A stretch of DNA of 64,000 bases from Thalassobaculum_A sp040219215 (GTDB taxonomy: Bacteria > Pseudomonadota > Alphaproteobacteria > Thalassobaculales > Thalassobaculaceae): contig NZ_JAVJSX010000022.1 of assembly GCF_040219215.1 (NCBI RefSeq), positions 248,001 to 312,000 on the forward strand, given 5' to 3'. Every line of letters begins with the position of its first letter. Within the stretch, counting starts at the first letter, position 1. Below the pieces are notes generated by a model that saw nothing but the letters and a program-made list of their open reading frames with translations, made no database searches and was not told the DNA's origin. This document shows, one piece after another, positions 1 through 9,054 of the stretch. The translations under genes and the position numbers were made by a program.

Positions 1-1386
1 CTGGCAGACGCCCGCGCCCTGTGCCCTGGACTGACAGTCGCCTCTGCCGATCCCGAGGGCGACGCCGCCGCCCTGCACCGCCTTGCCCTGTGGTGCGGCC
101 GCTACAGCCCGTGGACGGCAGTCGACCCAACGGATGGCGTCGCCCTCGACATCACCGGCTGCGCTCATCTGTTCGGCGGCGAGGCTGCCCTGCTCGACAA
201 CATTCACAACCGGCTGAACGGCTTCGGCCTGACGGTGCGGCTGGCCGCCGCTCCGACCCTGGGTGCCGCCTGGGCCGCTGCCCGCCACGCACCGGGACCG
301 CGCACCATCGTCGCCGACGGTGCCGTCGAGAACGTGCTGGCTCCCCTGCCGCTCGCCGCCCTGCGAATGGACGACACCGTCGTCGACGCCCTGGCCCAGG
401 TTGGGCTGAAGCGGGTATGCGACGTGCTGGATCAACCGTCAGCCCCGCTGACCGCCCGGTTCGGCCCGCTTCTCGTCACCCGCCTCGACCAGGCCACGGG
501 CCGCCAGGCCGAGACCCTGCACGGCCTCATGCCGCCACCGGTGCACGAGGCCCGGCGCAGCTTCGTCGATCCGATCGTCCTGACCGCCGATGTCGAGCGC
601 GCGGTCGCCGGCCTCGCCGACGACCTTGCCGCCCGGCTTGCGGACGCCGGGGTCGGCGCCCGCCGGCTGGACCTGCGGCTCTACCGGATCGATGGCCGGG
701 TCCGTTCGGAGGTCGTTCGAACCAGCGGGCTGTGCCGCCGCGCCGATCATATCGTCCGGCTGTTCCGGGAACGGCTGGACCAGCGCGCCGAGGAGATCGA
801 CACCGGATTCGGCATCGAGGTCATGACCCTGAGCGCGCTGGCGGTTGAACCGTTCGTCGCCCGCCAGAACGCCCTGCAGGCCGGTGCCGATCAGGCCGCG
901 CTGTCCGACGACATCGCCCGCCTGCTCGACCGCTTCGGCAACCGCTTCGGGTTCGACCGGGTGGTCCGCTTCGTCCCGCAGGCCAGCGCCCTGCCGGAAC
1001 GGGCGGTCCGGGCCGTGCCGGTGCTCGACAGTCCCCGGCCGGACGACTGGATGGCGCATCTGCGCGCCGCCCAGGGCGGCCGTCAGCTCGGTCGGCCGCT
1101 GCTGATGATCATGCCGCCGGACCCGATCACCACCCTGGCCGAGGTTCCGGACGGACCGCCGATGTTGTTCGAGTGGCGGCGCCTCGTCCACCGGGTCACC
1201 CGGGCGGACGGGCCGGAGCGCCTGGCACCGGAATGGTGGCGGCCACGCAACGGCGACGGCCGGTACACCCGCGACTATTACCGGGTCGAGGATTCCGAGG
1301 GCCGACGGTTCTGGCTGTACCGCGAGGGGCTGTACGAGCGGCCCGGCGACACGCCGCGCTGGTTCCTGCACGGGGTGCTGGCATGA
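1..1386 (+). CDS. imuB: ImuB-like Y-family polymerase homologue (5' truncated)
   Basis: The reading frame is open from base 1, so the true start lies upstream; 461 residues are visible. The product resembles ImuB, a catalytically inactive Y-family polymerase relative that links the mutasome to the beta clamp during SOS mutagenesis. The visible part begins within the palm region (LADARALCPGL, then DITGCAHLFGGE) and runs through the little-finger region to a C-terminal tail rich in Trp, Arg and Tyr. Its stop overlaps the start of dnaE2 in an ATGA junction at 1383-1386, so the two are translationally coupled. This is the usual imuA-imuB-dnaE2 order; imuA and any LexA box would lie before the window. 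The family call is firm. Confidence 0.9.
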   Translation: MADARALCPGLTVASADPEGDAAALHRLALWCGRYSPWTAVDPTDGVALDITGCAHLFGGEAALLDNIHNRLNGFGLTVRLAAAPTLGAAWAAARHAPGPRTIVADGAVENVLAPLPLAALRMDDTVVDALAQVGLKRVCDVLDQPSAPLTARFGPLLVTRLDQATGRQAETLHGLMPPPVHEARRSFVDPIVLTADVERAVAGLADDLAARLADAGVGARRLDLRLYRIDGRVRSEVVRTSGLCRRADHIVRLFRERLDQRAEEIDTGFGIEVMTLSALAVEPFVARQNALQAGADQAALSDDIARLLDRFGNRFGFDRVVRFVPQASALPERAVRAVPVLDSPRPDDWMAHLRAAQGGRQLGRPLLMIMPPDPITTLAEVPDGPPMLFEWRRLVHRVTRADGPERLAPEWWRPRNGDGRYTRDYYRVEDSEGRRFWLYREGLYERPGDTPRWFLHGVLA

Positions 1387-4300
1387 ACGCGGGATTCGCC
1401 GAACTGGCGGTCTCCAGCAATTTCAGCTTCCTGCGCGGCGCCTCGCATCCTCGGGAACTGATCGAGGCTGCGGCCGCACTCGGCCTCGCCGCCGTCGGAA
1501 TTGCCGACCGCAACACCCTGGCCGGCGTGGTGCGGGCGCACGCGGCTGCCAAGAAGCATCGTATCCAGCTGCTGGTCGGCTCCCGGCTGGTGCTGGAGAA
1601 CGGTTTCGAGACCCTGTGCTTTCCGACCGACCGTGCCGCATACGGACGGCTGACCAAGTTGCTGACCTTCGGCAACCGCCGGGCACCGAAGGGGCAATGC
1701 CGGCTGTCGCTGGACGACGCGCTGATGTTCGGCGACGGGCAGGTGTTCGTCGCCATGCCGCCTTATGAGGATGTGGAACGCATCGTCGGCGACCTCGGCC
1801 GCCTGGCCGGCGCTTTTCCTGGCCATGTGTATCTGGCGGCGACCCTGCCGCGGCGCGGCGACGACCGGGCCCGGCTCACCCGGCTGCAAGACCTGTCGGA
1901 CACCCACGGCACACCGCTGGTCGCCACCGGCGACGTGCTGTACCACACCCCTGCCCGCCGGCCGCTGCAGGATGCCCTGACCTGCATCCGCGAGCACTGC
2001 ACGATCGACGACGCCGGGTTCCGCCTGCAGCTCAACGCCGAGCGGCACCTGAAGGCCCCCGCCGAAATGCGGCGGCTGTTCGCCGGATACGAGGATACAC
2101 TCGACCGTACCCTGGAGGTGGCGCAGCGCTGCCGGTTCTCGCTCGCCGAGCTGTCCTACGAGTACCCCGACGAGCCGAGCGGCCGGAGCGACACGCCGCA
2201 GGAAGAACTGGAGCGACTGACCTGGCAGGGCGCCGCCGAACGTCTGCCCAACCTGACCGATGAACTGCGGAACACGATCAGGCGTGAACTGGCGCTGATC
2301 GCCTCAAAGCAGTACGCCCCCTACTTCCTCACGGTGCACGACATCGTGCGCTACGCCCGTTCCCTCGATCCCCCGATCCTGTGCCAGGGCCGGGGTTCGG
2401 CCGCCAATTCGGCCGTCTGCTTCTGCCTCGGCGTCACCGCAGTCAACCCGACCGAGATCGACCTGCTGTTCGAGCGCTTCATCTCTGACGACCGGGATGA
2501 GCCGCCCGACATCGACGTGGATTTCGAACACGAGCGCCGGGAAGAGGTGATCCAGTACATCTACGGCAAGTACGGCCGGCATCGGGCCGGCTTGGCCGCC
2601 ACGGTCATCTCCTACCGTACCCGCAGCGCAATCCGCGATGTCGGCAAGGCGCTTGGCCTGTCGGCGGACATCGTCGGCGCGCTGGCCGGCTCGGTCTGGG
2701 GCTGGTCGTCGGAGGGTGTCGACAAGGCCCGGGTCGTCGAAGCCGGCCTGGACCCGACCGACCCCCGGCTGTCCCAGGCGCTGCGGCTGGCCCGCGAACT
2801 GATCGGCTTCCCCCGCCACCTGTCCCAACACGTCGGCGGCTTCGTCATCACCCGCGGCCCGCTGGAGGAACTGGTCCCGATCGCCAACGCCGCCATGAAG
2901 GACCGGACCATGGTGGAATGGGACAAGGACGATCTGGACGAGTTGAGCATCCTGAAGGTCGACGTGCTGGCGCTCGGCATGCTGACGTGCCTGCGCAAGG
3001 GCTTCGACCTGCTGCGCGATCACTACGGCCGGCAGGTCAGCCTTGCGACAATCCCGCGCGAGGACCCGCGGGTCTACGCCATGATCCAGAAGGCCGACAC
3101 CGTCGGGGTCTTCCAGATCGAGCGCCGGGCCCAGATGTCGATGCTGCCGCGCCTGCGGCCTGCGAATTTCGATGACCTTGTGATCGAAATCGCCATCGTG
3201 CGGCCCGGGCCGATCCAGGGCGACATGGTGCATCCCTATCTGCGGCGGCGGCAGGGGCTGGAGCCGGTGCAGAAGTTCGGATCCAGACTGGACGCGGTGC
3301 TCCACAAGACCCTGGGCGTGCCGCTGTTCCAGGAGCAGGCCATGAAGATCGCCATGGTCGGCGCCGGATTCTCCGCCGGCGAGGCCGACGGACTGCGCCG
3401 CGCCATGGCGACGTTCCGGCGCAACGGCGAGATCGGCGGCTTCCGCGAGCGGTTCATCGCCGGAATGCTCGGCAACGGCTATCCGCCCGCGTTCGCCGAG
3501 AGCTGCTTCAAGCAGATCGAAGGGTTCAGCGACTACGGCTTCCCGGAAAGCCACTCCGCCAGCTTTGCGCTGCTGGCCTACGCGTCGTCCTGGCTGAAAT
3601 GCCATTACCCGGATGTTTTCGCCTGCGCGATCCTGAACGCCCAGCCGATGGGCTTCTATTCTTCGTCCTCGCTGGTCCGCGACTTCCGCGAACACGGCGG
3701 CGAGGTTCGTCCGGTCGACGTCAATCACAGCGTCTGGGATCACAGCCTGGAGCCGGCCGGTCGTCGGTTCGCGCTGCGCCTCGGCCTGCGACAGGTCGAC
3801 GGCCTGGGCGAGGCCGCTGCCGGACGCCTGACCGACGTTCGGGGGCGCGGTTTCGACAGCGTGCGCGACGTGTATTTCCGGACCCGCCTGCCGGTCCGTG
3901 CGCTCACCCACCTGGCCCGCGCCGATGCCTTCCGGTCGATCGGCCTCGACCGGCGGGCCGCCTTGTGGGCGGTCCAGAGCCTGGGCGGGCCGCAGGGTGG
4001 CCGGGCGGCGGTCGAGGACCTGCCGCTGTTCGCGCCGACCGGCGGTACCCTGGAGACCCCATTCCAGGACGAGGAGGAGATCGCCCTGCCGGCCATGCCG
4101 CTCGGCGAGCATGTGGTGGAGGATTACCGCACCCTGCGCCTGTCGCTGAAGGCGCACCCCGTGTCGTTCCTGCGCGACCGGTTGACCACCCGCCGGGTGC
4201 TGCGCGCCAATGCCCTGGCCCGCCACCCGGCGAACCGGCGAGTGCGCGTGGCCGGGCTGGTGCTGGTGCGCCAGCGGCCGGGCACGGCCAGCGGCGTGAT

Positions 4301-4604
4301 CTTCATGACCCTGGAGGACGAGACCGGCATCGCCAACATCATCGTCTGGCCGAAGGTGTTCGAGCAGTGGCGCAAGACCGTGCTGTCGGCCCGGCTGATC
4401 GTGGTCGACGGCATGCTGCAGAAGGAGCAGGACGTCGTCCACGTGATCGCCCGAACCATCGACGATTTGAGCATCGAGCTGTTCGACACCCTGGCCGAAC
4501 CCGGCCCGTCATCCACCCCGACCATCACGCGCGCAAACACTCAGAACCCGCGCAGGCACCCGCGCGACGTCCGAGTGCTGCCCAAGGGGCGGAACTTCCA
4601 CTGA
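1383..4604 (+). CDS. dnaE2: Error-prone DNA polymerase III alpha subunit DnaE2 (ImuC)
   Basis: A 1073-residue C-family polymerase, the usual DnaE2 length, which carries out error-prone translesion synthesis with ImuA and ImuB. An N-terminal PHP domain (SNFSFLRGASHPRE) is followed by the palm with the catalytic triad in PDIDVDFEHER (D376, D378, D380), then finger motifs such as FPRHLSQHVGGF. A C-terminal OB-fold begins near VRVAGLVLVRQRPG. The ATG at 1383 is chosen because it overlaps the imuB stop (ATGA) and gives the conserved start MNAGFAELAVSSNFSFLRG; the frame is open further upstream, but that part is only imuB read in another frame. It is expected to be SOS-induced from a promoter upstream of imuA. 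Confidence 0.95.
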   Translation: MNAGFAELAVSSNFSFLRGASHPRELIEAAAALGLAAVGIADRNTLAGVVRAHAAAKKHRIQLLVGSRLVLENGFETLCFPTDRAAYGRLTKLLTFGNRRAPKGQCRLSLDDALMFGDGQVFVAMPPYEDVERIVGDLGRLAGAFPGHVYLAATLPRRGDDRARLTRLQDLSDTHGTPLVATGDVLYHTPARRPLQDALTCIREHCTIDDAGFRLQLNAERHLKAPAEMRRLFAGYEDTLDRTLEVAQRCRFSLAELSYEYPDEPSGRSDTPQEELERLTWQGAAERLPNLTDELRNTIRRELALIASKQYAPYFLTVHDIVRYARSLDPPILCQGRGSAANSAVCFCLGVTAVNPTEIDLLFERFISDDRDEPPDIDVDFEHERREEVIQYIYGKYGRHRAGLAATVISYRTRSAIRDVGKALGLSADIVGALAGSVWGWSSEGVDKARVVEAGLDPTDPRLSQALRLARELIGFPRHLSQHVGGFVITRGPLEELVPIANAAMKDRTMVEWDKDDLDELSILKVDVLALGMLTCLRKGFDLLRDHYGRQVSLATIPREDPRVYAMIQKADTVGVFQIERRAQMSMLPRLRPANFDDLVIEIAIVRPGPIQGDMVHPYLRRRQGLEPVQKFGSRLDAVLHKTLGVPLFQEQAMKIAMVGAGFSAGEADGLRRAMATFRRNGEIGGFRERFIAGMLGNGYPPAFAESCFKQIEGFSDYGFPESHSASFALLAYASSWLKCHYPDVFACAILNAQPMGFYSSSSLVRDFREHGGEVRPVDVNHSVWDHSLEPAGRRFALRLGLRQVDGLGEAAAGRLTDVRGRGFDSVRDVYFRTRLPVRALTHLARADAFRSIGLDRRAALWAVQSLGGPQGGRAAVEDLPLFAPTGGTLETPFQDEEEIALPAMPLGEHVVEDYRTLRLSLKAHPVSFLRDRLTTRRVLRANALARHPANRRVRVAGLVLVRQRPGTASGVIFMTLEDETGIANIIVWPKVFEQWRKTVLSARLIVVDGMLQKEQDVVHVIARTIDDLSIELFDTLAEPGPSSTPTITRANTQNPRRHPRDVRVLPKGRNFH

Positions 4605-4623
4605 GCATCGACCCGGCTACGCC

Positions 4624-4652
4624 CGCCGACGAGCGATTCTTCCTCGCCGGCG
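4624..4652. terminator. Possible hairpin after dnaE2
   Basis: Just after the dnaE2 stop, ten bases (CGCCGACGAG) can pair with CTCGCCGGCG with one mismatch across a nine-base loop. No run of T follows, so this would be at best a weak or Rho-assisted terminator of the imuB-dnaE2 operon. In GC-rich DNA such a pairing can also arise by chance. Confidence 0.25.
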
Positions 4653-4666
4653 GCCGAATCTGCTCT

Positions 4667-6481
4667 ATGAATCGCCGCATGATCGGACGTCGCAACAGCG
4701 TGATCGCGCTTGCCCTGCTGCTCGGCGTGGCGGCTCTGTCCACCGCTGCCTGGCAGGTGACGCTGGACGCCGGCCGGGCGCGCCTGTCGCGCGAACTGGT
4801 CGACAAGCTGACGGTCACCGGCCGCGCCGTGGTGAGCGAGGTTGAGCGCTTCCGCTACCTGCCAGGCGTGCTGGCCCAGGATCCGCGCGTCACTGCATTG
4901 GTCGAGCGCGGCAACGCCGCCGATCTCGTCGATACCGCCAACCGCTACCTGACCCGGGTGCGCGACCACGCCGGCGCCGACGAGGTGTACGTGCTGGACG
5001 CCGAAGGCACGACCTTGGCCGCCAGCAACTGGGCGGACGAGACCAGCTTCGTCGGCCGGAACTACCGGTTCCGATCCTACTTCAAGGACGCCATGACAAA
5101 AGGCGACGGCCGGTTCTACGCGGTCGGCGTGACCACCGGCAAACCGGGCTACTTCCTGTCCTCGCGGATCGAGACCGCCTCCGGCGCCCGCGGCGTGGCG
5201 GTCGTCAAGGTCGACATGGCGCCGCTGGAGATCGCCTGGGCAAGGGCCGGCGAACGTGCCGGCGTCGCCGACCCGTCCGGCGTCATCTTCCTCACCGGCC
5301 ACCTGCCCTGGAAGTACCGGCCGATCGACCCGCTCTCGGCCGAAGCCATGCAGGCCATCGTCGAGGCCCGGCAGTACGACGGCGTGCGCCTCGCCAAGAC
5401 CCCGTCGCTGACCACCGGTGCTCCGGAGGACGATACCGCCGAGACGCTGGTCGACCACGGCGAGGAACTGCTTCTCCGCCGGCGCCGGCTTGCGCCGGAC
5501 GGCTGGCGACTGTTCGCCACCGCCTCGCTGACGCCGGTGCTGCAGCAGGCCCGGCTGGCGGGGCTGGTCACCGCGTTCGGCAGCTTGCTGGTCGCGGCCG
5601 TCCTGTTGTTCCTGCGCCAGCGTCGGCAACTCGTCCGGATGCGGTTGGACGCTCACGCGGCGTTGGAACGCCGGGTCGTTGAACGCACCCGGGAACTGGC
5701 CCGCGAGGTGGAAGAACGCAAGCGCGCCGAGGCCGATCTGCGGGCCGCCCAGGAGGACCTGATCCAGGCCGCCAAGCTGGCGGCCCTGGGGCGGATGTCG
5801 ACCGCGATCGTCCACGAGGTCAGCCAGCCCCTGGCCGCCATGGAAACCACCCTGGCGTCGACCGCCCTGCTTGCCGAGCGCGGCAAGCCGGACGACGTGA
5901 AGCGCACCGTCGCCACCGCCCGTGACCTGATCCGCCGCATGCAGCGAACGGTGCACCATCTGAAAAACTTCGCCCGGAAGGACAAGGGCGGGTTCGCTCC
6001 ACTTGACGTCGTTCGGGTGGTCGAGGCCGCGGTGGAGTTGGCCTCCCATCGGGCTCGCAACCAGGGGCTCACGATCGGCCTGACCGGTGCAGCACAATTG
6101 CCCGCTGTCCACGGCCATGCGGTGCGGCTCGAACAGGTGGTCATCAACCTGCTGGTCAACGCTCTCGATGCGGTTCAGACAGTGCCCAATCCGGATGTCC
6201 GCGTCGACCTCGCGACCAGTGACGGCGTGGTTTCCATTGCCGTCCATGACAACGGCACCGGCATCGATGCCGATGTGCACGATCGCATCACCGAGCCGTT
6301 CTTCACCACCAAACGGACCGGAGAAGGCCTCGGTCTCGGGCTGGCGATCTCCCGGGCGATCGTGGAGGAGTTGGGCGGCACTCTGAACTTCACGGCCGGA
6401 CCGACGGGCGGCAGCGTGTTCACCGTCACGCTGCCGGTATCCGATACCGTCTCCAGGCCGGTGGCGGAGGCTGCCGAGTGA
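4667..6481 (+). CDS. dctB: DctB-like membrane sensor histidine kinase
   Basis: A 604-residue sensor kinase. A membrane segment (about residues 10-28) is followed by a periplasmic double-Cache-like sensor with FVGRNYRFRSYFKDA, typical of DctB. A second membrane segment (AFGSLLVAAVLLFLR) and a coiled coil of charged residues come next. The H-box is HEVSQPL with phosphoacceptor His383; the N-box is INLLVNALDAV and the ATP-lid glycines are in GEGLGLGLAISR. DctB proteins sense C4-dicarboxylates and phosphorylate DctD; the ligand here is unknown. The GTG start of the response regulator overlaps its stop (GTGA), giving a coupled pair. Start chosen as the first ATG before the membrane segment (MNRRMIGRR). 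Confidence 0.9.
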   Translation: MNRRMIGRRNSVIALALLLGVAALSTAAWQVTLDAGRARLSRELVDKLTVTGRAVVSEVERFRYLPGVLAQDPRVTALVERGNAADLVDTANRYLTRVRDHAGADEVYVLDAEGTTLAASNWADETSFVGRNYRFRSYFKDAMTKGDGRFYAVGVTTGKPGYFLSSRIETASGARGVAVVKVDMAPLEIAWARAGERAGVADPSGVIFLTGHLPWKYRPIDPLSAEAMQAIVEARQYDGVRLAKTPSLTTGAPEDDTAETLVDHGEELLLRRRRLAPDGWRLFATASLTPVLQQARLAGLVTAFGSLLVAAVLLFLRQRRQLVRMRLDAHAALERRVVERTRELAREVEERKRAEADLRAAQEDLIQAAKLAALGRMSTAIVHEVSQPLAAMETTLASTALLAERGKPDDVKRTVATARDLIRRMQRTVHHLKNFARKDKGGFAPLDVVRVVEAAVELASHRARNQGLTIGLTGAAQLPAVHGHAVRLEQVVINLLVNALDAVQTVPNPDVRVDLATSDGVVSIAVHDNGTGIDADVHDRITEPFFTTKRTGEGLGLGLAISRAIVEELGGTLNFTAGPTGGSVFTVTLPVSDTVSRPVAEAAE

Positions 6482-7803
6482 ACCGCGGCTGCGTCCTGTT
6501 CGTCGACGACGAGGAGCAACTGCGCACCTCCGCCGCCGAGTGGCTGTCGCTATCCGGATTCCAGGTGACGACGGCGGACAGCGTCGACACTGCGGAGAGC
6601 ATGCTCGCCGAGCGGCCCTGCGATGTGGTCGTGACCGATCTGCGTATGCCGTTGCGCGACGGCATGGCGCTGCTCGACGCATCCGGCCGCCGCGATCCCG
6701 ACCTGCCGGTGGTGATGCTGACCGGCCACGGCGACGTCAGCGCTGCGGTCGAGGCGATGCACCGCGGGGCGCATGATTTCCTGGAAAAACCTTACGACGC
6801 CGATCATCTGGTGGTTGTTCTGGACCGGGCGGTGCGCCAGCGCAGGCTGTCCATGGAACTGGCTCGCCTGCGCGCCGCCGCCGGCGATCGGCGCGCCATC
6901 GAGGACCGCCTGGTCGGCGTATCTTCGGCGATCGGCGAGTTGCGCGACCGCGTCCTGCAGCTCGCCGGGATTGACGTCGACGTGCTGGTCGTGGGCGAGA
7001 CCGGCACGGGCAAGGAAATCGTCGCCCGCGCGCTTCACGACCTGGGTCCGCGCGCGTCCGGGAACTTCGTGGCGATCAACTGTGCGGCGGTACCGGAGGC
7101 AGTGTTCGAGAGCGAGATCTTCGGCCATGCCCGCGGCGCGTTCACGGGCGCCTCTGTTGAGCGGGTCGGCAAGTTCGCCCATGCGCATGGCGGCACCGTG
7201 TTCCTTGACGAGATCGAGTCGATGCCGCCGGCCCTGCAGGCCAAGGTGCTGCGGGCCATCCAGGAACGGGTGGTCGAACCGCTCGGCGGAAACCGGCAAT
7301 CCGCCATCGACGTGCGCTTCGTGGCGGCGTCCAAGGTCGACCTGCGGGCGGAGAGCGAGGCCGGTCGCTTCCGCCCGGACCTCTACTACCGCCTAAGCAC
7401 GGTGGAGTTGACGATTCCGCCGCTGCGCGACCGGCGCGACGATATCGCGCTGCTGTACAGAAGTTTCGTCGGCGATGCCGAGCGGCGCTTCAACGTAACT
7501 GCTCCACCGGTCACCCCGGCTGCACTCACCGACCTTGCCGACCGGCCATGGCCCGGCAACATCCGCGAGCTGAAGGCCCACGCCGAGCGGACCGCATTGT
7601 CGCTGCACCGCCCGGGACGCAGTGCGGCACCCGCGGCCAACCTGTCTCTCCCCGACGAAGTCGCCCGGTTCGAAGCGCGGTGCATCCGCGAGGCGCTGGA
7701 GGTCGCCGAGTGGTCGACGGCCGTGGCGGCCGAGCGGCTGGGCATTCCGCGCCGCACCCTGAACGAAAAGATCGCCCGCTACGGCCTGAAGCGCGGCGGC
7801 TGA
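6478..7803 (+). CDS. dctD: DctD-like sigma-54-dependent response regulator
   Basis: A 441-residue NtrC-family activator. The receiver carries VDDEE, phosphoacceptor Asp54 (TDLRMP) and Lys in LEKPYD. The AAA+ domain has Walker A GETGTGKE, the sigma-54 contact loop GAFTGA and a Walker B-like FLDEIESMP. A Fis-type helix-turn-helix lies at the C-terminus (AAERLGIPRRTLNEKIARYG). It starts at GTG, overlapping the dctB stop by four bases. A sigma-54 promoter lies in the next intergenic region, in front of the TRAP genes, so the obvious target is the adjacent transporter. The family assignment is firm; the symbol is by family. Confidence 0.92.
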   Translation: MNRGCVLFVDDEEQLRTSAAEWLSLSGFQVTTADSVDTAESMLAERPCDVVVTDLRMPLRDGMALLDASGRRDPDLPVVMLTGHGDVSAAVEAMHRGAHDFLEKPYDADHLVVVLDRAVRQRRLSMELARLRAAAGDRRAIEDRLVGVSSAIGELRDRVLQLAGIDVDVLVVGETGTGKEIVARALHDLGPRASGNFVAINCAAVPEAVFESEIFGHARGAFTGASVERVGKFAHAHGGTVFLDEIESMPPALQAKVLRAIQERVVEPLGGNRQSAIDVRFVAASKVDLRAESEAGRFRPDLYYRLSTVELTIPPLRDRRDDIALLYRSFVGDAERRFNVTAPPVTPAALTDLADRPWPGNIRELKAHAERTALSLHRPGRSAAPAANLSLPDEVARFEARCIREALEVAEWSTAVAAERLGIPRRTLNEKIARYGLKRGG

Positions 7804-7921
7804 GGCACTCGGGCGGCATTCCGCTCCGACCGCAGCCTTCCTGGCGGATTTTTGCCCGAGACAGCCAACAGCCTTCGCCTCAACCCACTGATATTCAAAC
7901 AAATCGGTCGCAAAGGGCGTC

Positions 7922-7937
7922 TGGCAAGGCGTTTGCC
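7922..7937 (+). promoter_or_regulatory. Sigma-54 (-24/-12) promoter for the TAXI-TRAP operon
   Basis: TGGCAAGGCGTTTGCC matches the sigma-54 consensus, with the invariant GG and GC dinucleotides exactly ten bases apart. The expected transcription start is near 7948, about 50 bases before the TAXI gene. An imperfect inverted repeat just upstream (7887-7895 with 7901-7908) is a candidate activator site. The preceding gene encodes a sigma-54 activator, which strongly supports the call. Confidence 0.8.
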
Positions 7938-7998
7938 ATTGGGGTACCGACGGCGGCGGAGCACCGCTGCGCGTGACGAAGAACCCCGGGAGGATTGA

Positions 7999-8955
7999 AT
8001 GCAGTTTCGAGCGAAGAGCGCCTTGCTGGCGTGCGCGGTGGCCGTATCGGTCGGCGCCGGTGCGATGACGGCGAAGGCCGACCAGTTCATCAACATCCTG
8101 ACCGGTGGCACCGCCGGCGTTTACTACCCGCTCGGCGTTGCCCTGGCGAAGATCTACGGCGATAAAATCGACGGCGTCCGCACCCAGGTCCAGTCGACCA
8201 AGGGCTCGGTCGAGAACCTGAACCTGCTGCAGCAGGGCAAGGGCGAGTTCGCACTGACCCTCGGCGACTCCCTGAAGCTCGCCTGGGCCGGGGATGCCGA
8301 TGCCGGCTTCAAGAAGCCGCTCGACAAGATCCGCGGCATCGCCGCCGTCTACCCGAACTACATCCAGATCGTCGCGTCCAAGGAGTCCGGCATCAAGTCG
8401 CTCATGGACCTGAAGGGCAAGAGCCTGTCGGTCGGCGCCCCGAAGTCCGGCACCGAGCTGAACACCCGGGCGATCCTGGCGGCCGCCGGCATGAGCTACA
8501 AGGACCTCGGCAAGACCGAGTACCTGCCGTTCGCCGAGTCGGTTGAGCTGATCAAGAACCGCCAGCTCGATGCCACCCTGCAGTCCGCCGGCCTCGGGGT
8601 CGCCTCGCTGCGTGACCTCGCCACCTCGGTCGACGTGCAGGTCGTGTCGGTCCCGGCCGACATGGTCGCGAAGCTGGGCGCACCGTACATTGGCGCCACC
8701 ATCCCGGCGAACACCTACAAGGGCCAGGACGTCGACGTCGCCACGGTCGCCGTCGTGAACTTCGCCGTCACCCACAGCGATGTCTCCGAAGAGACCGTCT
8801 ATCAGATGACCAAGCAGCTGTTCGAGAACCTGCCGGATATGGTCGCGGCCCACAAGGCGGCGGCCGACATCAAGCTCGACAAGGCTCTGAACGGCATGCC
8901 GGTCCCGCTGCACCCGGGTGCCGCGCGCTACTACAAGGAAAAGGGCATGATGTAA
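7999..8955 (+). CDS. TAXI-family TRAP transporter solute-binding protein
   Basis: A 318-residue periplasmic binding protein with a cleavable signal peptide (about residues 1-27, ending near AKA). The mature start FINILTGGTAGVYYPLG is the hallmark of the TAXI family of TRAP solute receptors. Later segments (GAPKSGTELNTRAIL, then PFAESVELIKNRQLDA) fit the same family. Substrates of TAXI proteins are mostly unknown; glutamate and other carboxylates are reported for some. A good ribosome site (GGGAGGA) precedes the ATG. It lies behind a sigma-54 promoter and just before a fused TRAP permease. Confidence 0.92.
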   Translation: MQFRAKSALLACAVAVSVGAGAMTAKADQFINILTGGTAGVYYPLGVALAKIYGDKIDGVRTQVQSTKGSVENLNLLQQGKGEFALTLGDSLKLAWAGDADAGFKKPLDKIRGIAAVYPNYIQIVASKESGIKSLMDLKGKSLSVGAPKSGTELNTRAILAAAGMSYKDLGKTEYLPFAESVELIKNRQLDATLQSAGLGVASLRDLATSVDVQVVSVPADMVAKLGAPYIGATIPANTYKGQDVDVATVAVVNFAVTHSDVSEETVYQMTKQLFENLPDMVAAHKAAADIKLDKALNGMPVPLHPGAARYYKEKGMM

Positions 8956-8979
8956 GCCCGACGGGCTTGCAATGATCGA

Positions 8980-9012
8980 CCGCCCGCCGGCGCCATCGCG
9001 CCCGGCGGGCGG
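8980..9012. promoter_or_regulatory. Strong intergenic hairpin between TRAP binding protein and permease genes
   Basis: Eleven bases, CCGCCCGCCGG, pair perfectly with CCGGCGGGCGG across an 11-base loop, in the gap between the binding-protein stop and the permease start. There is no T-run. In transporter operons such hairpins often protect the 3' end of the upstream mRNA, so that the binding protein is made in excess. A smaller stem (AAGCCC/GGGCTT) sits directly at the stop codon. Confidence 0.55.
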
Positions 9013-9054
9013 ACCTGCTCCAAAACAAGAAAATCCCAGGGGGAGTTCCAGGCG

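Noticed and set aside
7842..7855. A second TGGC...TTGC sequence upstream of the TAXI gene
   Set aside because: The GG-to-GC spacing is nine bases instead of ten, so it does not meet the sigma-54 rule; the site at 7922 does.
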